NCBI GenBank assembly: GCA_001689405.1 | Contig: LUJO01000018.1 | Span: 129,647-193,646, forward strand | Direction of reading: 5' to 3' | DNA: 64,000 bases | Source of the DNA: Candidatus Homeothermus arabinoxylanisolvens | GTDB lineage: Bacteria; Bacteroidota; Bacteroidia; Bacteroidales; Muribaculaceae | Shown here: positions 36,286 through 43,893 of the stretch, one piece after another | Position numbering within the stretch: position 1 is the stretch's first letter | Layout: each line of letters opens with the position of its first letter | The notes under the pieces: generated by a model | What the model was told of the DNA's origin: nothing | Seen by the model: the letters and a program-made list of their open reading frames with translations, nothing else | The model's database searches: none | Program-made: the position numbers and the translations under genes

Positions 36286-38046
36286 TTATTTTTCAGGCAA
36301 CTCCACTTTCAGTGCGAGTTCGTCAAGCTGCTTTTGATCTATAGGCGCCGGAGCATCGAGCATGACATCGCGTCCGGAATTGTTTTTCGGGAATGCTATG
36401 CAGTCGCGTATGCTGTCAAGGCCGGCAAACAGCGACACCCAACGGTCAAGGCCGTAGGCGAGACCTCCGTGAGGGGGCGCTCCGTACTTGAATGCGTTCA
36501 TAAGGAAGCCGAACTGCTCCTGAGCACGCTCGGGTGTGAAACCGAGTATCTCAAACATCTTGGCCTGAAGCTTGCTGTCATGTATACGTATGGAGCCGCC
36601 GCCGACCTCAACGCCATTGATGACCATGTCATAGGCATCGGCTCTTACGGCTGCCGGATCAGTGTCAAGCAAGGGTATATCCTCATCCTTCGGATGTGTG
36701 AACGGATGATGCATGGCCATGAGACGCTGCTCCTCGTCGCTCCACTCAAACATGGGGAAGTCAACGACCCAAAGGCATGCAAATTTATTTTTGTCGCGCA
36801 AACCGAGCTGACGACCCATCTCAAGTCTAAGCTCGCAAAGCTGCTTGCGGGTCTTCATGGCGTCATCGCCTGACAGAATAAGTATAAGGTCGCCCGGATT
36901 GGCATCGAACGCACTTTTCATCTGCTGAAGCACCTCCTGCGGGTAAAACTTGTCGACACTCGACTTAACGGTGCCGTCGGCCTCCACACGCGCATATACC
37001 ATACCTTTCGCACCTATCTGCGGGCGCTTCACGTAGTCGGTAAGCTGGTCGAGCTGCTTGCGGGTGTATGTAGCCGCACCCGGAGCGCATATACCGCCGA
37101 TATAAGCGGCATTGTCAAACACGCCGAAGCCATGGCCCTTCATAATGTCCATAAGCTCGACAAACCTCATGCCGAAACGCAGGTCAGGCTTGTCGCTGCC
37201 GTAATATTTCATGGCATCGGCCCACGGCATACGTATAAACGGCTGCGGCAGGTCAACACCGCGAAGTTCTTTAAACAAGTGCACGGCCATGCCCTCGAAA
37301 AGGTTGATTATATCGTCCTGCTCCACGAAACTCATCTCACAGTCTATCTGTGTGAACTCGGGCTGGCGGTCGGCACGCAGGTCCTCGTCGCGGAAACATT
37401 TTACAATCTGAAAATAGCGGTCCATACCCGACACCATAAGAAGCTGCTTGAGAGTCTGGGGCGACTGCGGAAGAGCATAGAACTGACCCTGATTCATACG
37501 CGAGGGCACCACGAAGTCGCGCGCACCCTCGGGTGTGGAGCCGACAAGCATGGGGGTCTCTATTTCAAGGAAGCCCTTGCTGTCAAGATAGCGGCGGACC
37601 TCCATTGTCATCTTATGACGCAGTTCAAGATTCTTCCTGACACAGCTGCGGCGCAAGTCGAGGTAACGGAATTTCATACGCAAGTCGTCGCCGCCGTCAG
37701 TATCGTCCTCGATTGTGAACGGAGGCACCTCCGACGGGTTGAGCACGGTAAACTTTTCGGCGATGATCTCAATATCGCCGGTGGGAAGATTGGGATTCTT
37801 GCTTGAGCGCTCAGCCACTTTTCCGGTCACCTGAACCACATATTCACGACCGAGATGGTTGGCGGCCTCGCAGAGGTCAGCATCTGTCTCGTTATTGAAC
37901 ACCACTTGTGTTATACCGTAGCGGTCACGCAGGTCTACAAATGTCATGCCTCCCATCTTACGGGCACGTTGAACCCAACCGGCAATTGTGACCACGCTGC
38001 CGGCATCGCTCAAGCGGAGTTCTCCGCATGTCTTACTCCTATACAT
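36286..38046 (-). CDS. aspS: Aspartyl-tRNA synthetase
   Basis: Class IIb synthetase of 586 residues charging tRNA-Asp. It has an N-terminal OB-fold anticodon domain (CGELRLSDAGSVVTIAGWVQ), class II motif 2 (FRDEDLRADRQPEFTQIDCEM), a bacterial insertion domain and motif 3 (GLAYGLDRWVSLFAG). The length is that of the bacterial type. It heads an apparent three-gene unit with nif3 and the zinc-ribbon gene. Confidence 0.95.
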   Translation of the reverse strand: MYRSKTCGELRLSDAGSVVTIAGWVQRARKMGGMTFVDLRDRYGITQVVFNNETDADLCEAANHLGREYVVQVTGKVAERSSKNPNLPTGDIEIIAEKFTVLNPSEVPPFTIEDDTDGGDDLRMKFRYLDLRRSCVRKNLELRHKMTMEVRRYLDSKGFLEIETPMLVGSTPEGARDFVVPSRMNQGQFYALPQSPQTLKQLLMVSGMDRYFQIVKCFRDEDLRADRQPEFTQIDCEMSFVEQDDIINLFEGMAVHLFKELRGVDLPQPFIRMPWADAMKYYGSDKPDLRFGMRFVELMDIMKGHGFGVFDNAAYIGGICAPGAATYTRKQLDQLTDYVKRPQIGAKGMVYARVEADGTVKSSVDKFYPQEVLQQMKSAFDANPGDLILILSGDDAMKTRKQLCELRLEMGRQLGLRDKNKFACLWVVDFPMFEWSDEEQRLMAMHHPFTHPKDEDIPLLDTDPAAVRADAYDMVINGVEVGGGSIRIHDSKLQAKMFEILGFTPERAQEQFGFLMNAFKYGAPPHGGLAYGLDRWVSLFAGLDSIRDCIAFPKNNSGRDVMLDAPAPIDQKQLDELALKVELPEK

Positions 38047-38094
38047 ATAGCGTTACTGAAATATAGTATGTTAATGCAATAATGAAATTTACGT

Positions 38095-38139
38095 CAAAGA
38101 TACAAATAAGTCGAGTGCAAAAGCAAATAATTTTGCACT
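38095..38139 (-). promoter_or_regulatory. aspS promoter with a perfect inverted repeat
   Basis: The minus-strand -7 box is TATCTTTG (38102-38095). A TTTG occurs 21 bp upstream (38127-38124). The upstream element lies inside a perfect 9-bp inverted repeat AGTGCAAAA / TTTTGCACT (38114-38122 with 38131-38139), which could be an operator or a weak terminator of an upstream transcript. Confidence 0.45.
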
Positions 38140-38319
38140 TTGCCCGACATGAGTGTCTAAGAGCGCATCAAAGTTAATCATAAACCGCGTAAAATGGAAA
38201 TCTCCATATGTTTTTCATATGGCAACGAAGTATCAAGATGAAATAAATATAATGCTTCGCACGCAACAGCTGAATGATTCAGTTTTCGCCCGTGTATGTT
38301 TTTCAATAAATGGGGGCTA

Positions 38320-38709
38320 TTATTTACCGGATACTTTCCAGCGGATTTTCTCCCAGATAGAGGGTTCGTCAAACTTTATGTGCACGTTTATGCCGCTGTC
38401 TTTTTTATTCAGGAACACGATGGAGCTGTGCAGTATTATGACCACAACGTCGTCAAACTGGGTGATGCCGTGTATATGGCTAAGAGCCAGCTTATGAAAG
38501 GGCGATGCGGGGTCGATGCTGTTGATGACCAAGTTGCCCTCCTCGTCAATCACGATGTTGTGATGTTCAGATGTATATTCAAACAACAATCCCACATCAA
38601 GCAACTCTATTCCTGCCGGCCGCTTGCGATATTTTTTATATAATGCGTCGATTACCTTCTTCGTTATCATACTTACGTAGTTAAGCTTTGACGGGGCTTG
38701 ATTGGTCAT
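38320..38709 (-). CDS. Conserved hypothetical protein
   Basis: About 129 residues from the ATG at 38709 (other candidates 38736 and 38670; the conserved-looking core begins MITKKVIDALYKKYRKRP). No signal peptide, membrane segment or metal motif. The middle (GITQFDDVVVIILHSSIVFLNKK) is strand-rich and the end basic. It resembles small cytosolic proteins seen in other Bacteroidales, but no function is known to me. A reading frame on the opposite strand over the same bases looks less protein-like. Confidence 0.6.
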   Translation of the reverse strand: MTNQAPSKLNYVSMITKKVIDALYKKYRKRPAGIELLDVGLLFEYTSEHHNIVIDEEGNLVINSIDPASPFHKLALSHIHGITQFDDVVVIILHSSIVFLNKKDSGINVHIKFDEPSIWEKIRWKVSGK

Positions 38710-38803
38710 CCGCACTTGCCTGTGTCGTATTAACACACTTACGGCGCCTATGGTTTAGGATTTTTTAGATAAAAATGGTTTAGAATGGCTGTATTTGATA
38801 AAA

Positions 38804-38840
38804 AAGTGCGGCAATAGTGAATCATCACAATGCCGCACTT
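38804..38840 (-). terminator. Terminator of the methylmalonyl-CoA decarboxylase operon
   Basis: A perfect 10-bp stem AAGTGCGGCA / TGCCGCACTT with a 17-nt loop, 24 bp past the last stop and followed on the minus strand by a T-run. Confidence 0.8.
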
Positions 38841-38863
38841 TATAGTCATATGATCATAACTGA

Positions 38864-40021
38864 TTATGCAAGGAATCCGAGGAGCACACCGGCAGCGACA
38901 GCCGAACCGATAACACCTGCGACGTTGGGACCCATAGCGTGCATGAGCAGGTAGTTGCTGGGGTCATATTCAAGGCCGAGGTTATTGGAGATGCGGGCCG
39001 ACATAGGCACAGCCGACACACCGGCATTTCCGATAAGCGGATTGAGCTTCTTGCTCGCAGGCAGGAACAGGTTGAAGATCTTCACAAAGATGACACCCGA
39101 AGCCGATGCGATGATGAAGGCCATGAAACCGAGGGCGAAGATAAATATCGTGTCGAGTGTAAGGAACTCCGAAGCTTGGGTCGAGGCTCCGACTGTCATA
39201 CCGAGAAGTATGGTCACGATATCGGTCAGCGCATTGCTTGCAGTCTTGGCAAGACGGTTGGTCACACCACACTCGCGCAGGAGGTTACCGAAGAAGAGCA
39301 TACCGAGCAGGGGTATACCGGAGGGCACCACGAAGCAAGTAAGGATAAGGCCTACGATGGGGAATATGATCTTCTCGTTCTGCGACACGGCACGCGCGGG
39401 CTTCATCTTGATGACACGTTCGTGCTTGGTGGTGAGCAGACGCATGATCGGCGGCTGGATAAGCGGCACGAGAGCCATGTAAGAATATGCCGACACAGCT
39501 ATGGCACCCATAAGGTTGGGGGCGAGTTTTGACGACAGGAAGATAGCGGTAGGACCGTCGGCACCACCGATGATAGCGACAGCACCAGCCTGATCGGGAG
39601 CAAAGCCGAGAGCAAGGGCCACCATATAAGCGCCGAATATACCGAACTGCGCAGCCGCGCCGACAAGCATGAGCTTAGGATTGGCTATAAGGGCCGAGAA
39701 GTCGGTCATGGCACCGATGCCGAGGAAGATAAGAGGCGGATACCAGCCGGCACTCACTCCGTTGTAAAGGATATTGAGCACGGAGCCCTCTTCGTATATA
39801 CCTATTTCGAGACCTGCGGTTCCGTTGAAAGGGATGTTGCCTATAAGTATACCGAAGCCTATCGGCACAAGCAACATCGGCTCGAAATTCTTCTTGATGG
39901 CAAGCCACAGGAAGAAAAGGCCGACGGCGAGCATGACCAGATGTTGCCAAGTAGCGTTGGCAAAGCCCGTAAGCTCCCAGAACTGCTGGAAATTGGTCGC
40001 CATAAATTCGTGGAAAGTCAT
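38864..40021 (-). CDS. mmdB: Sodium-pumping decarboxylase beta subunit
   Basis: Inner-membrane subunit of 385 residues coupling decarboxylation of the carboxybiotin carrier to Na+ export. It has multiple TM segments and the family's conserved Asp-containing loop, AVAIIGGADGPTAIFLSSKLAPNL. The second half has PIVGLILTCFVVPSGIPLLG and NPLIGNAGVSAVPMSARISN. It is the last gene of a five-gene operon that decarboxylates methylmalonyl-CoA to propionyl-CoA. Oxaloacetate decarboxylase beta is similar, but the operon settles the assignment. Confidence 0.92.
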   Translation of the reverse strand: MTFHEFMATNFQQFWELTGFANATWQHLVMLAVGLFFLWLAIKKNFEPMLLVPIGFGILIGNIPFNGTAGLEIGIYEEGSVLNILYNGVSAGWYPPLIFLGIGAMTDFSALIANPKLMLVGAAAQFGIFGAYMVALALGFAPDQAGAVAIIGGADGPTAIFLSSKLAPNLMGAIAVSAYSYMALVPLIQPPIMRLLTTKHERVIKMKPARAVSQNEKIIFPIVGLILTCFVVPSGIPLLGMLFFGNLLRECGVTNRLAKTASNALTDIVTILLGMTVGASTQASEFLTLDTIFIFALGFMAFIIASASGVIFVKIFNLFLPASKKLNPLIGNAGVSAVPMSARISNNLGLEYDPSNYLLMHAMGPNVAGVIGSAVAAGVLLGFLA

Positions 40022-40066
40022 ATTGTCTGATGCTTTATTTTATAAATAAAATACCTTAGGTCTCTC

Positions 40067-40501
40067 TTAAGCGAGGGTTATAATCACTGCTCCTTCAAGC
40101 ACTGCGTCGCCGGCAGCCACATTGATGGAGGCCACCTTTCCGTCGCGTCCGGCATGGATGGCGTTTTCCATCTTCATGGCTTCGAGCACGACTACCGTAT
40201 CGGCAGCCTTTACAGTATCGCCTACCTTGCAGTTTATAGACAGTATGGTACCGGGCAGAGGAGCCTTGATTTCATAATTGCCGGAGGCAACAGTGGCTTT
40301 TGCCACCACTTTCTCGCCTGAAGCCGTACGGGGGGCAGCCGAAGGACGCGGAGTGTTGACTACGGTCACCGGATTCTGCTTTTTCTCAAGCTCGACCTTA
40401 TAGGGGGTACCGTTTACAAGAACTTCGGCAACGTTGTCTACAATATCGCCGATGGCAACATTATAGGTGTTTCCGTTTATTTTATATTTATATTCTTTCA
40501 T
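40067..40501 (-). CDS. mmdC: Biotin carrier (gamma/delta) subunit of the decarboxylase
   Basis: A 144-residue biotinyl domain protein. The biotinylation site is K110 in EAMKMEN; the linker PRPSAAPRTA is Pro/Ala-rich as usual, and the lipoyl/biotinyl fold follows. The N-terminal 45 residues (MKEYKYKINGNTYNV) are the standard leader of this family. It shuttles the carboxyl group from the carboxyltransferase to the membrane beta subunit. Located 45 bp upstream of mmdB. Confidence 0.93.
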   Translation of the reverse strand: MKEYKYKINGNTYNVAIGDIVDNVAEVLVNGTPYKVELEKKQNPVTVVNTPRPSAAPRTASGEKVVAKATVASGNYEIKAPLPGTILSINCKVGDTVKAADTVVVLEAMKMENAIHAGRDGKVASINVAAGDAVLEGAVIITLA

Positions 40502-40544
40502 GTGAATGATAATTTACTTTTCTTGTTGGAAAAATTTGATTGGA

Positions 40545-41465
40545 TTAACGTCGCGGAAGTTCGCGCAAGCTGTAGATTTTAGAGCTCCACGGCGAGTAGC
40601 TTTTCCTTACCTTATTTATAGTAAGGATAGTGTTCTCTTTGTCATGGGCGTTAAGATGATTGTGCAGAGCCATGACGATAGCGGCAATCTCCTCACCCGA
40701 GTCGTGGGTAGGACGCTCTTCCTTGGGCAGAGACTTGGTCTCGATACCCTGCGAGCGGGCTTTGTTTTTACGCGACACCCTCGCACCTATGCGGCTTATG
40801 GCATAGAATGACAGGCTGAGCAGCAGCAACGCGGAGAACACGATGCACATGGCCATCAGTGACAGTCCGAAGCCGTGACCGTCGGTCTCGGCAAACATCT
40901 CCACCTTTGAGTTGGTGTCAATGATCTTGTTGTTACTGCTGGGTGTGATGTAAGCTGCATCAGAGCCGTCGCGCACCTCCCAAGCTTCGATACCGGAGCC
41001 TTCGCCGTCAAATTTACGGGCGTAGGTCGTGTTGGGCAGCAAAGAGGCGGGCACAGTGATTGAGTCGATGAGAGTAATGCCGTTGGCATCATATATACCG
41101 ATCCAGTTGTCCTGACCCGGAGTGAGCTTGAAACTTAGGTGGAATGTACCTTTGTTGGGTTCGCCGTCGGCCCAGAACACGACATGCTGCCGAGGGGGTA
41201 TCTCCGTGTTTACGTCGCCGAGGGGCACAGGATATTTCTTAGGCTGCGCCGGATCGTTTGACAGGTAAACGCTCGATATCTCCATAGGTGCATAGGTCGA
41301 GTTGTACAGCTCTATCCATGCCTGATGGAGGCCGTAGTCGTCGACATAATTGCTGTCGTTCTGTACCATCACTTCGTTTATGCGCAGTCCGCGGCGTCCT
41401 TGGGCGTCAACGGTCATGCAGCATGCAACGGCGGCGATAAGTATGATTAAAAATCTCTTTTTCAT
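40545..41465 (-). CDS. OadG-type subunit fused to an exported lamin-tail domain
   Basis: 306 residues. A signal peptide (ending TVDAQG) precedes a lamin-tail-like Ig domain (RINEVMVQNDSNYVDDYG, WIELYNSTYAPMEISSVYLS, KYPVPLG; residues 25-170). One TM helix (about 203-226, LSLMAMCIVFSALLLLSLSF) leads to a cytoplasmic tail ending SPWSSKIYSLRELPRR. The TM-plus-tail portion and the operon position match the OadG/decarboxylase delta subunit that holds the complex together. The periplasmic domain is an addition relative to the small proteobacterial OadG; its role is unknown. Confidence 0.8.
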   Translation of the reverse strand: MKKRFLIILIAAVACCMTVDAQGRRGLRINEVMVQNDSNYVDDYGLHQAWIELYNSTYAPMEISSVYLSNDPAQPKKYPVPLGDVNTEIPPRQHVVFWADGEPNKGTFHLSFKLTPGQDNWIGIYDANGITLIDSITVPASLLPNTTYARKFDGEGSGIEAWEVRDGSDAAYITPSSNNKIIDTNSKVEMFAETDGHGFGLSLMAMCIVFSALLLLSLSFYAISRIGARVSRKNKARSQGIETKSLPKEERPTHDSGEEIAAIVMALHNHLNAHDKENTILTINKVRKSYSPWSSKIYSLRELPRR

Positions 41466-41489
41466 TGGAAAATGTATAGAGGCGTTTTG

Positions 41490-43043
41490 TTATAGAGGTA
41501 TGTTACCGTGCTTTTTAGCAGGATTGGTGACTTTCTTGGTAGCAAGCTGCTGCAGAGCGCGTATCACGCGGAAGCGGGTGTTGCGCGGCTCGATGATGTC
41601 ATCGATATAGCCGTATTTGGCGGCATTGTAGGGATTGCAGAACAGCTTGTTGTATTCGGCCTCTTTCTCGGCAAGAACCTTTGCAGGATCCTCGGCTTCC
41701 TTGGCCTCACGGGCATAAAGCACCTCAACGGCACCGGCACCGCCCATAACCGCGATTTCGGCAGTAGGCCATGCGTAGTTCATGTCGCCGCGGAGCTGCT
41801 TACAGCTCATCACGATATGGCTTCCGCCGTAGCTCTTGCGGAGAGTAACGGTAACCTTGGGCACGGTAGCCTCACCGTAGGCGTAAAGGAGCTTGGCACC
41901 ATGAAGGATGACGCCGTTGTATTCCTGACCGGTACCGGGGAGGAATCCGGGTACGTCGACGAGAGTGACCAAAGGTATGTTGAAGGCGTCGCAGAAACGC
42001 ACGAAGCGTGCGCCCTTGCGTGAAGCGTTGCTGTCAAGCACACCGGCGAGATACTTGGGCTGGTTGGCCACAATACCCACCGACTGGCCGTTCATGCGGG
42101 CAAAACCCACAATTATGTTCTTGGCATAATCGCGCTGTATTTCAAGGAACTCGCCGTTATCGATTATGGCACCGATCACCTCATACATATCATAAGGCTT
42201 GGTGGCGCTGTCGGGGATGATGTCGTTAAGCGAGTCTTCGAGGCGGTCAATGGGGTCGGTGCACTCTACCAGCGGCGGCTCCTCAAGGTTATTCTGAGGT
42301 ATGTAGCTGAACAGTTTGCGGATAATCTTCAAAGCCTCTTCACCGTCTTCAGCGGCAAAGTGTGCCACACCGCTCTTGCAGGCATGTACCTGCGCGCCGC
42401 CGAGAGCCTCCTGAGTGACATCCTCGCCGGTGACAGTCTTCACGACCTTAGGACCGGTAAGGAACATGTAGGATATGCCCTTGGTCATTATGGTGAAGTC
42501 GGTAAGCGCGGGTGAATATACGGCGCCACCGGCACAAGGACCGAGTATGCCCGATATCTGGGGAATGACACCCGACGCCATGATGTTGCGCTGGAATATT
42601 TCGGCATAACCGGCAAGAGCGTTTATACCTTCCTGAATACGTGCGCCGCCCGAGTCATTAAGACCGATAACGGGTGCGCCCATCTTCATGGCCATGTCCA
42701 TGACCTTGCATATCTTCAGGGCCATAGTCTCGGACAACGAACCGCCGAATACGGTAAAGTCCTGAGCGAATACGTATACAAGACGTCCCTCTATCGTACC
42801 GTAACCGGTGACAACACCGTCGCCGAGATAGCTCTTCTTCTCCTGACCGAAGTTTGTGCAACGGTGACGCACAAACATGTCGAGCTCTTCGAAAGAACCC
42901 TCGTCAAGAAGCTGGGCTATGCGCTCGCGTGCTGTATACTTGCCTTTGTCGTGCTGTTTCTGTATGGCCTTTTCGCCACCTCCTAAACGGGCTTCCTCGC
43001 GCAGGGCGATAAGCTCTTGTACTTTTTCAAGCTGAGTGCTCAT
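41490..43043 (-). CDS. mmdA: Methylmalonyl-CoA decarboxylase/carboxyltransferase alpha subunit
   Basis: A 517-residue acyl-CoA carboxyltransferase of crotonase fold in two halves. It has DSGGARIQEGINALAGYAEIF in the first half and VTLVDVPGFLPGTGQE and GGAGAVEVLYAREA in the second. It transfers the carboxyl group of methylmalonyl-CoA to biotin. The same polypeptide may also serve in propionyl-CoA carboxylation. It follows the epimerase by 37 bp, so epimerase and decarboxylase act consecutively in succinate-to-propionate fermentation. Confidence 0.93.
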   Translation of the reverse strand: MSTQLEKVQELIALREEARLGGGEKAIQKQHDKGKYTARERIAQLLDEGSFEELDMFVRHRCTNFGQEKKSYLGDGVVTGYGTIEGRLVYVFAQDFTVFGGSLSETMALKICKVMDMAMKMGAPVIGLNDSGGARIQEGINALAGYAEIFQRNIMASGVIPQISGILGPCAGGAVYSPALTDFTIMTKGISYMFLTGPKVVKTVTGEDVTQEALGGAQVHACKSGVAHFAAEDGEEALKIIRKLFSYIPQNNLEEPPLVECTDPIDRLEDSLNDIIPDSATKPYDMYEVIGAIIDNGEFLEIQRDYAKNIIVGFARMNGQSVGIVANQPKYLAGVLDSNASRKGARFVRFCDAFNIPLVTLVDVPGFLPGTGQEYNGVILHGAKLLYAYGEATVPKVTVTLRKSYGGSHIVMSCKQLRGDMNYAWPTAEIAVMGGAGAVEVLYAREAKEAEDPAKVLAEKEAEYNKLFCNPYNAAKYGYIDDIIEPRNTRFRVIRALQQLATKKVTNPAKKHGNIPL

Positions 43044-43080
43044 GTCTTATTGTTTTGTTAATAAACAAGGGAGTTGGTTA

Positions 43081-43500
43081 TCATTTGTTGGGGTCCTCGC
43101 AGAGCTCGATAAGCGCACCGCAAGTCGATTTGGGATGAAGGAAAGCGATGTTAAGGCCTTCAGCCCCTTTACGCGGAGCCTTGTCGATAAGGCGGCAGCC
43201 TTTTTCCTCAGCCTCGGCAAGAGCGTTGGCGACTCCGTCTTCCATTGCAAAAGCTATGTGCTGTATGCCTCCGCGGCCACCGTTGTTGGCTATGAATTTA
43301 GATATAGCGCTGTCATCCGATGTACCCTCAAGAAGCTCAATCTTGGTCTGACCTACCTTAAAAAATGCAGTACGTACTTTCTGGTCGGCCACCTCCTCGA
43401 TGGCAAAGCATTTAAGGCCTAAGATTTTCTCGTAAAAAGGTATTGCCTCGTCCAAAGAGGGAACGGCTATACCCACGTGTTCAATGTGAGAAATGTTCAT
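43081..43500 (-). CDS. mce: Methylmalonyl-CoA epimerase
   Basis: A 139-residue VOC-fold metalloenzyme interconverting the (R)- and (S)-methylmalonyl-CoA epimers. It starts MNISHIEHVGIAVPSLDEAI, with GIQHIAFAMED in the second half and CGALIELCED at the end; the His and Glu residues in these segments are the metal ligands. It is first in the operon, downstream of a -7 box at 43602-43609. Confidence 0.93.
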   Translation of the reverse strand: MNISHIEHVGIAVPSLDEAIPFYEKILGLKCFAIEEVADQKVRTAFFKVGQTKIELLEGTSDDSAISKFIANNGGRGGIQHIAFAMEDGVANALAEAEEKGCRLIDKAPRKGAEGLNIAFLHPKSTCGALIELCEDPNK

Positions 43501-43601
43501 TGTATTAATTTTTTAATTATGGTTGAATAATGTTATTGATTTTCCGGTTAAAAATCGGCTTTACGCCATGCGCAAAGACCGATTCACATTAATCGACGCT
43601 G

Positions 43602-43609
43602 CAAATTTA
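43602..43609 (-). promoter_or_regulatory. -7 box of the methylmalonyl-CoA operon
   Basis: On the minus strand TAAATTTG, a full match to TAnnTTTG, followed by GC as in strong Bacteroidetes promoters. The -33 element is weak (TTAG, 19 bp upstream). The leader would be about 95 nt. Confidence 0.55.
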
Positions 43610-43629
43610 GCAATTATTGTTGAACTACC

Positions 43630-43671
43630 TAATGACATATCTATAATAATTAATGACATATCTATAATAAT
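43630..43671 (+). repeat. Perfect 21-bp tandem repeat, two copies
   Basis: Two identical adjacent units starting TAATGACATATC and ending ATAATAAT, followed by the partial unit TAATG. It overlaps the -33 region of the mce promoter and lies upstream of dnaK. The number of copies may vary between strains by slippage. Confidence 0.9.
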
Positions 43672-43893
43672 TAATGTATGATAAGTGAATTTTTGTCAGA
43701 AAAGTGAAATTGTGTCAGCCCGCATGTCAGTAGGTGCAAAACAGTCAAGGCAATGTTTATCATATGCTTAGCTAAATGTTCAACCTTTTTGGCATATGAT
43801 TTGTTTTTTCTATGAATGTCAAACCCGACATGGGTGAGCACGACAAACATACATTTAACGAATCAACATAACCAAAATAAAAACTTAAACATT

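Larger units (their letters stand above)
43501..43893. other. Divergent intergenic region between mce and dnaK
   Basis: No gene in 393 bp. It contains the mce -7 box, a 21-bp tandem duplication (43630-43671) and the dnaK leader. No CIRCE inverted repeat (TTAGCACTC type) is visible upstream of dnaK, so heat control, if any, uses another element. Confidence 0.6.

Noticed and set aside
35253..36344. 363-codon open frame on the + strand
   Set aside because: Antisense to the well-supported nif3 gene.
38153..38497. 114-codon open frame on the + strand
   Set aside because: It overlaps the minus-strand hypothetical gene, which has the more protein-like composition and a conserved-looking core.
43630..43671. 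Possible CRISPR-like repeat
   Set aside because: Only two directly adjacent copies with no spacers and no cas genes. No CRISPR array was seen in the window.
43680..43893. CIRCE heat-shock operator before dnaK
   Set aside because: No TTAGCACTC-9 bp-GAGTGCTAA-like inverted repeat is present; the GGTGAGCACG at about 43831 has no partner.
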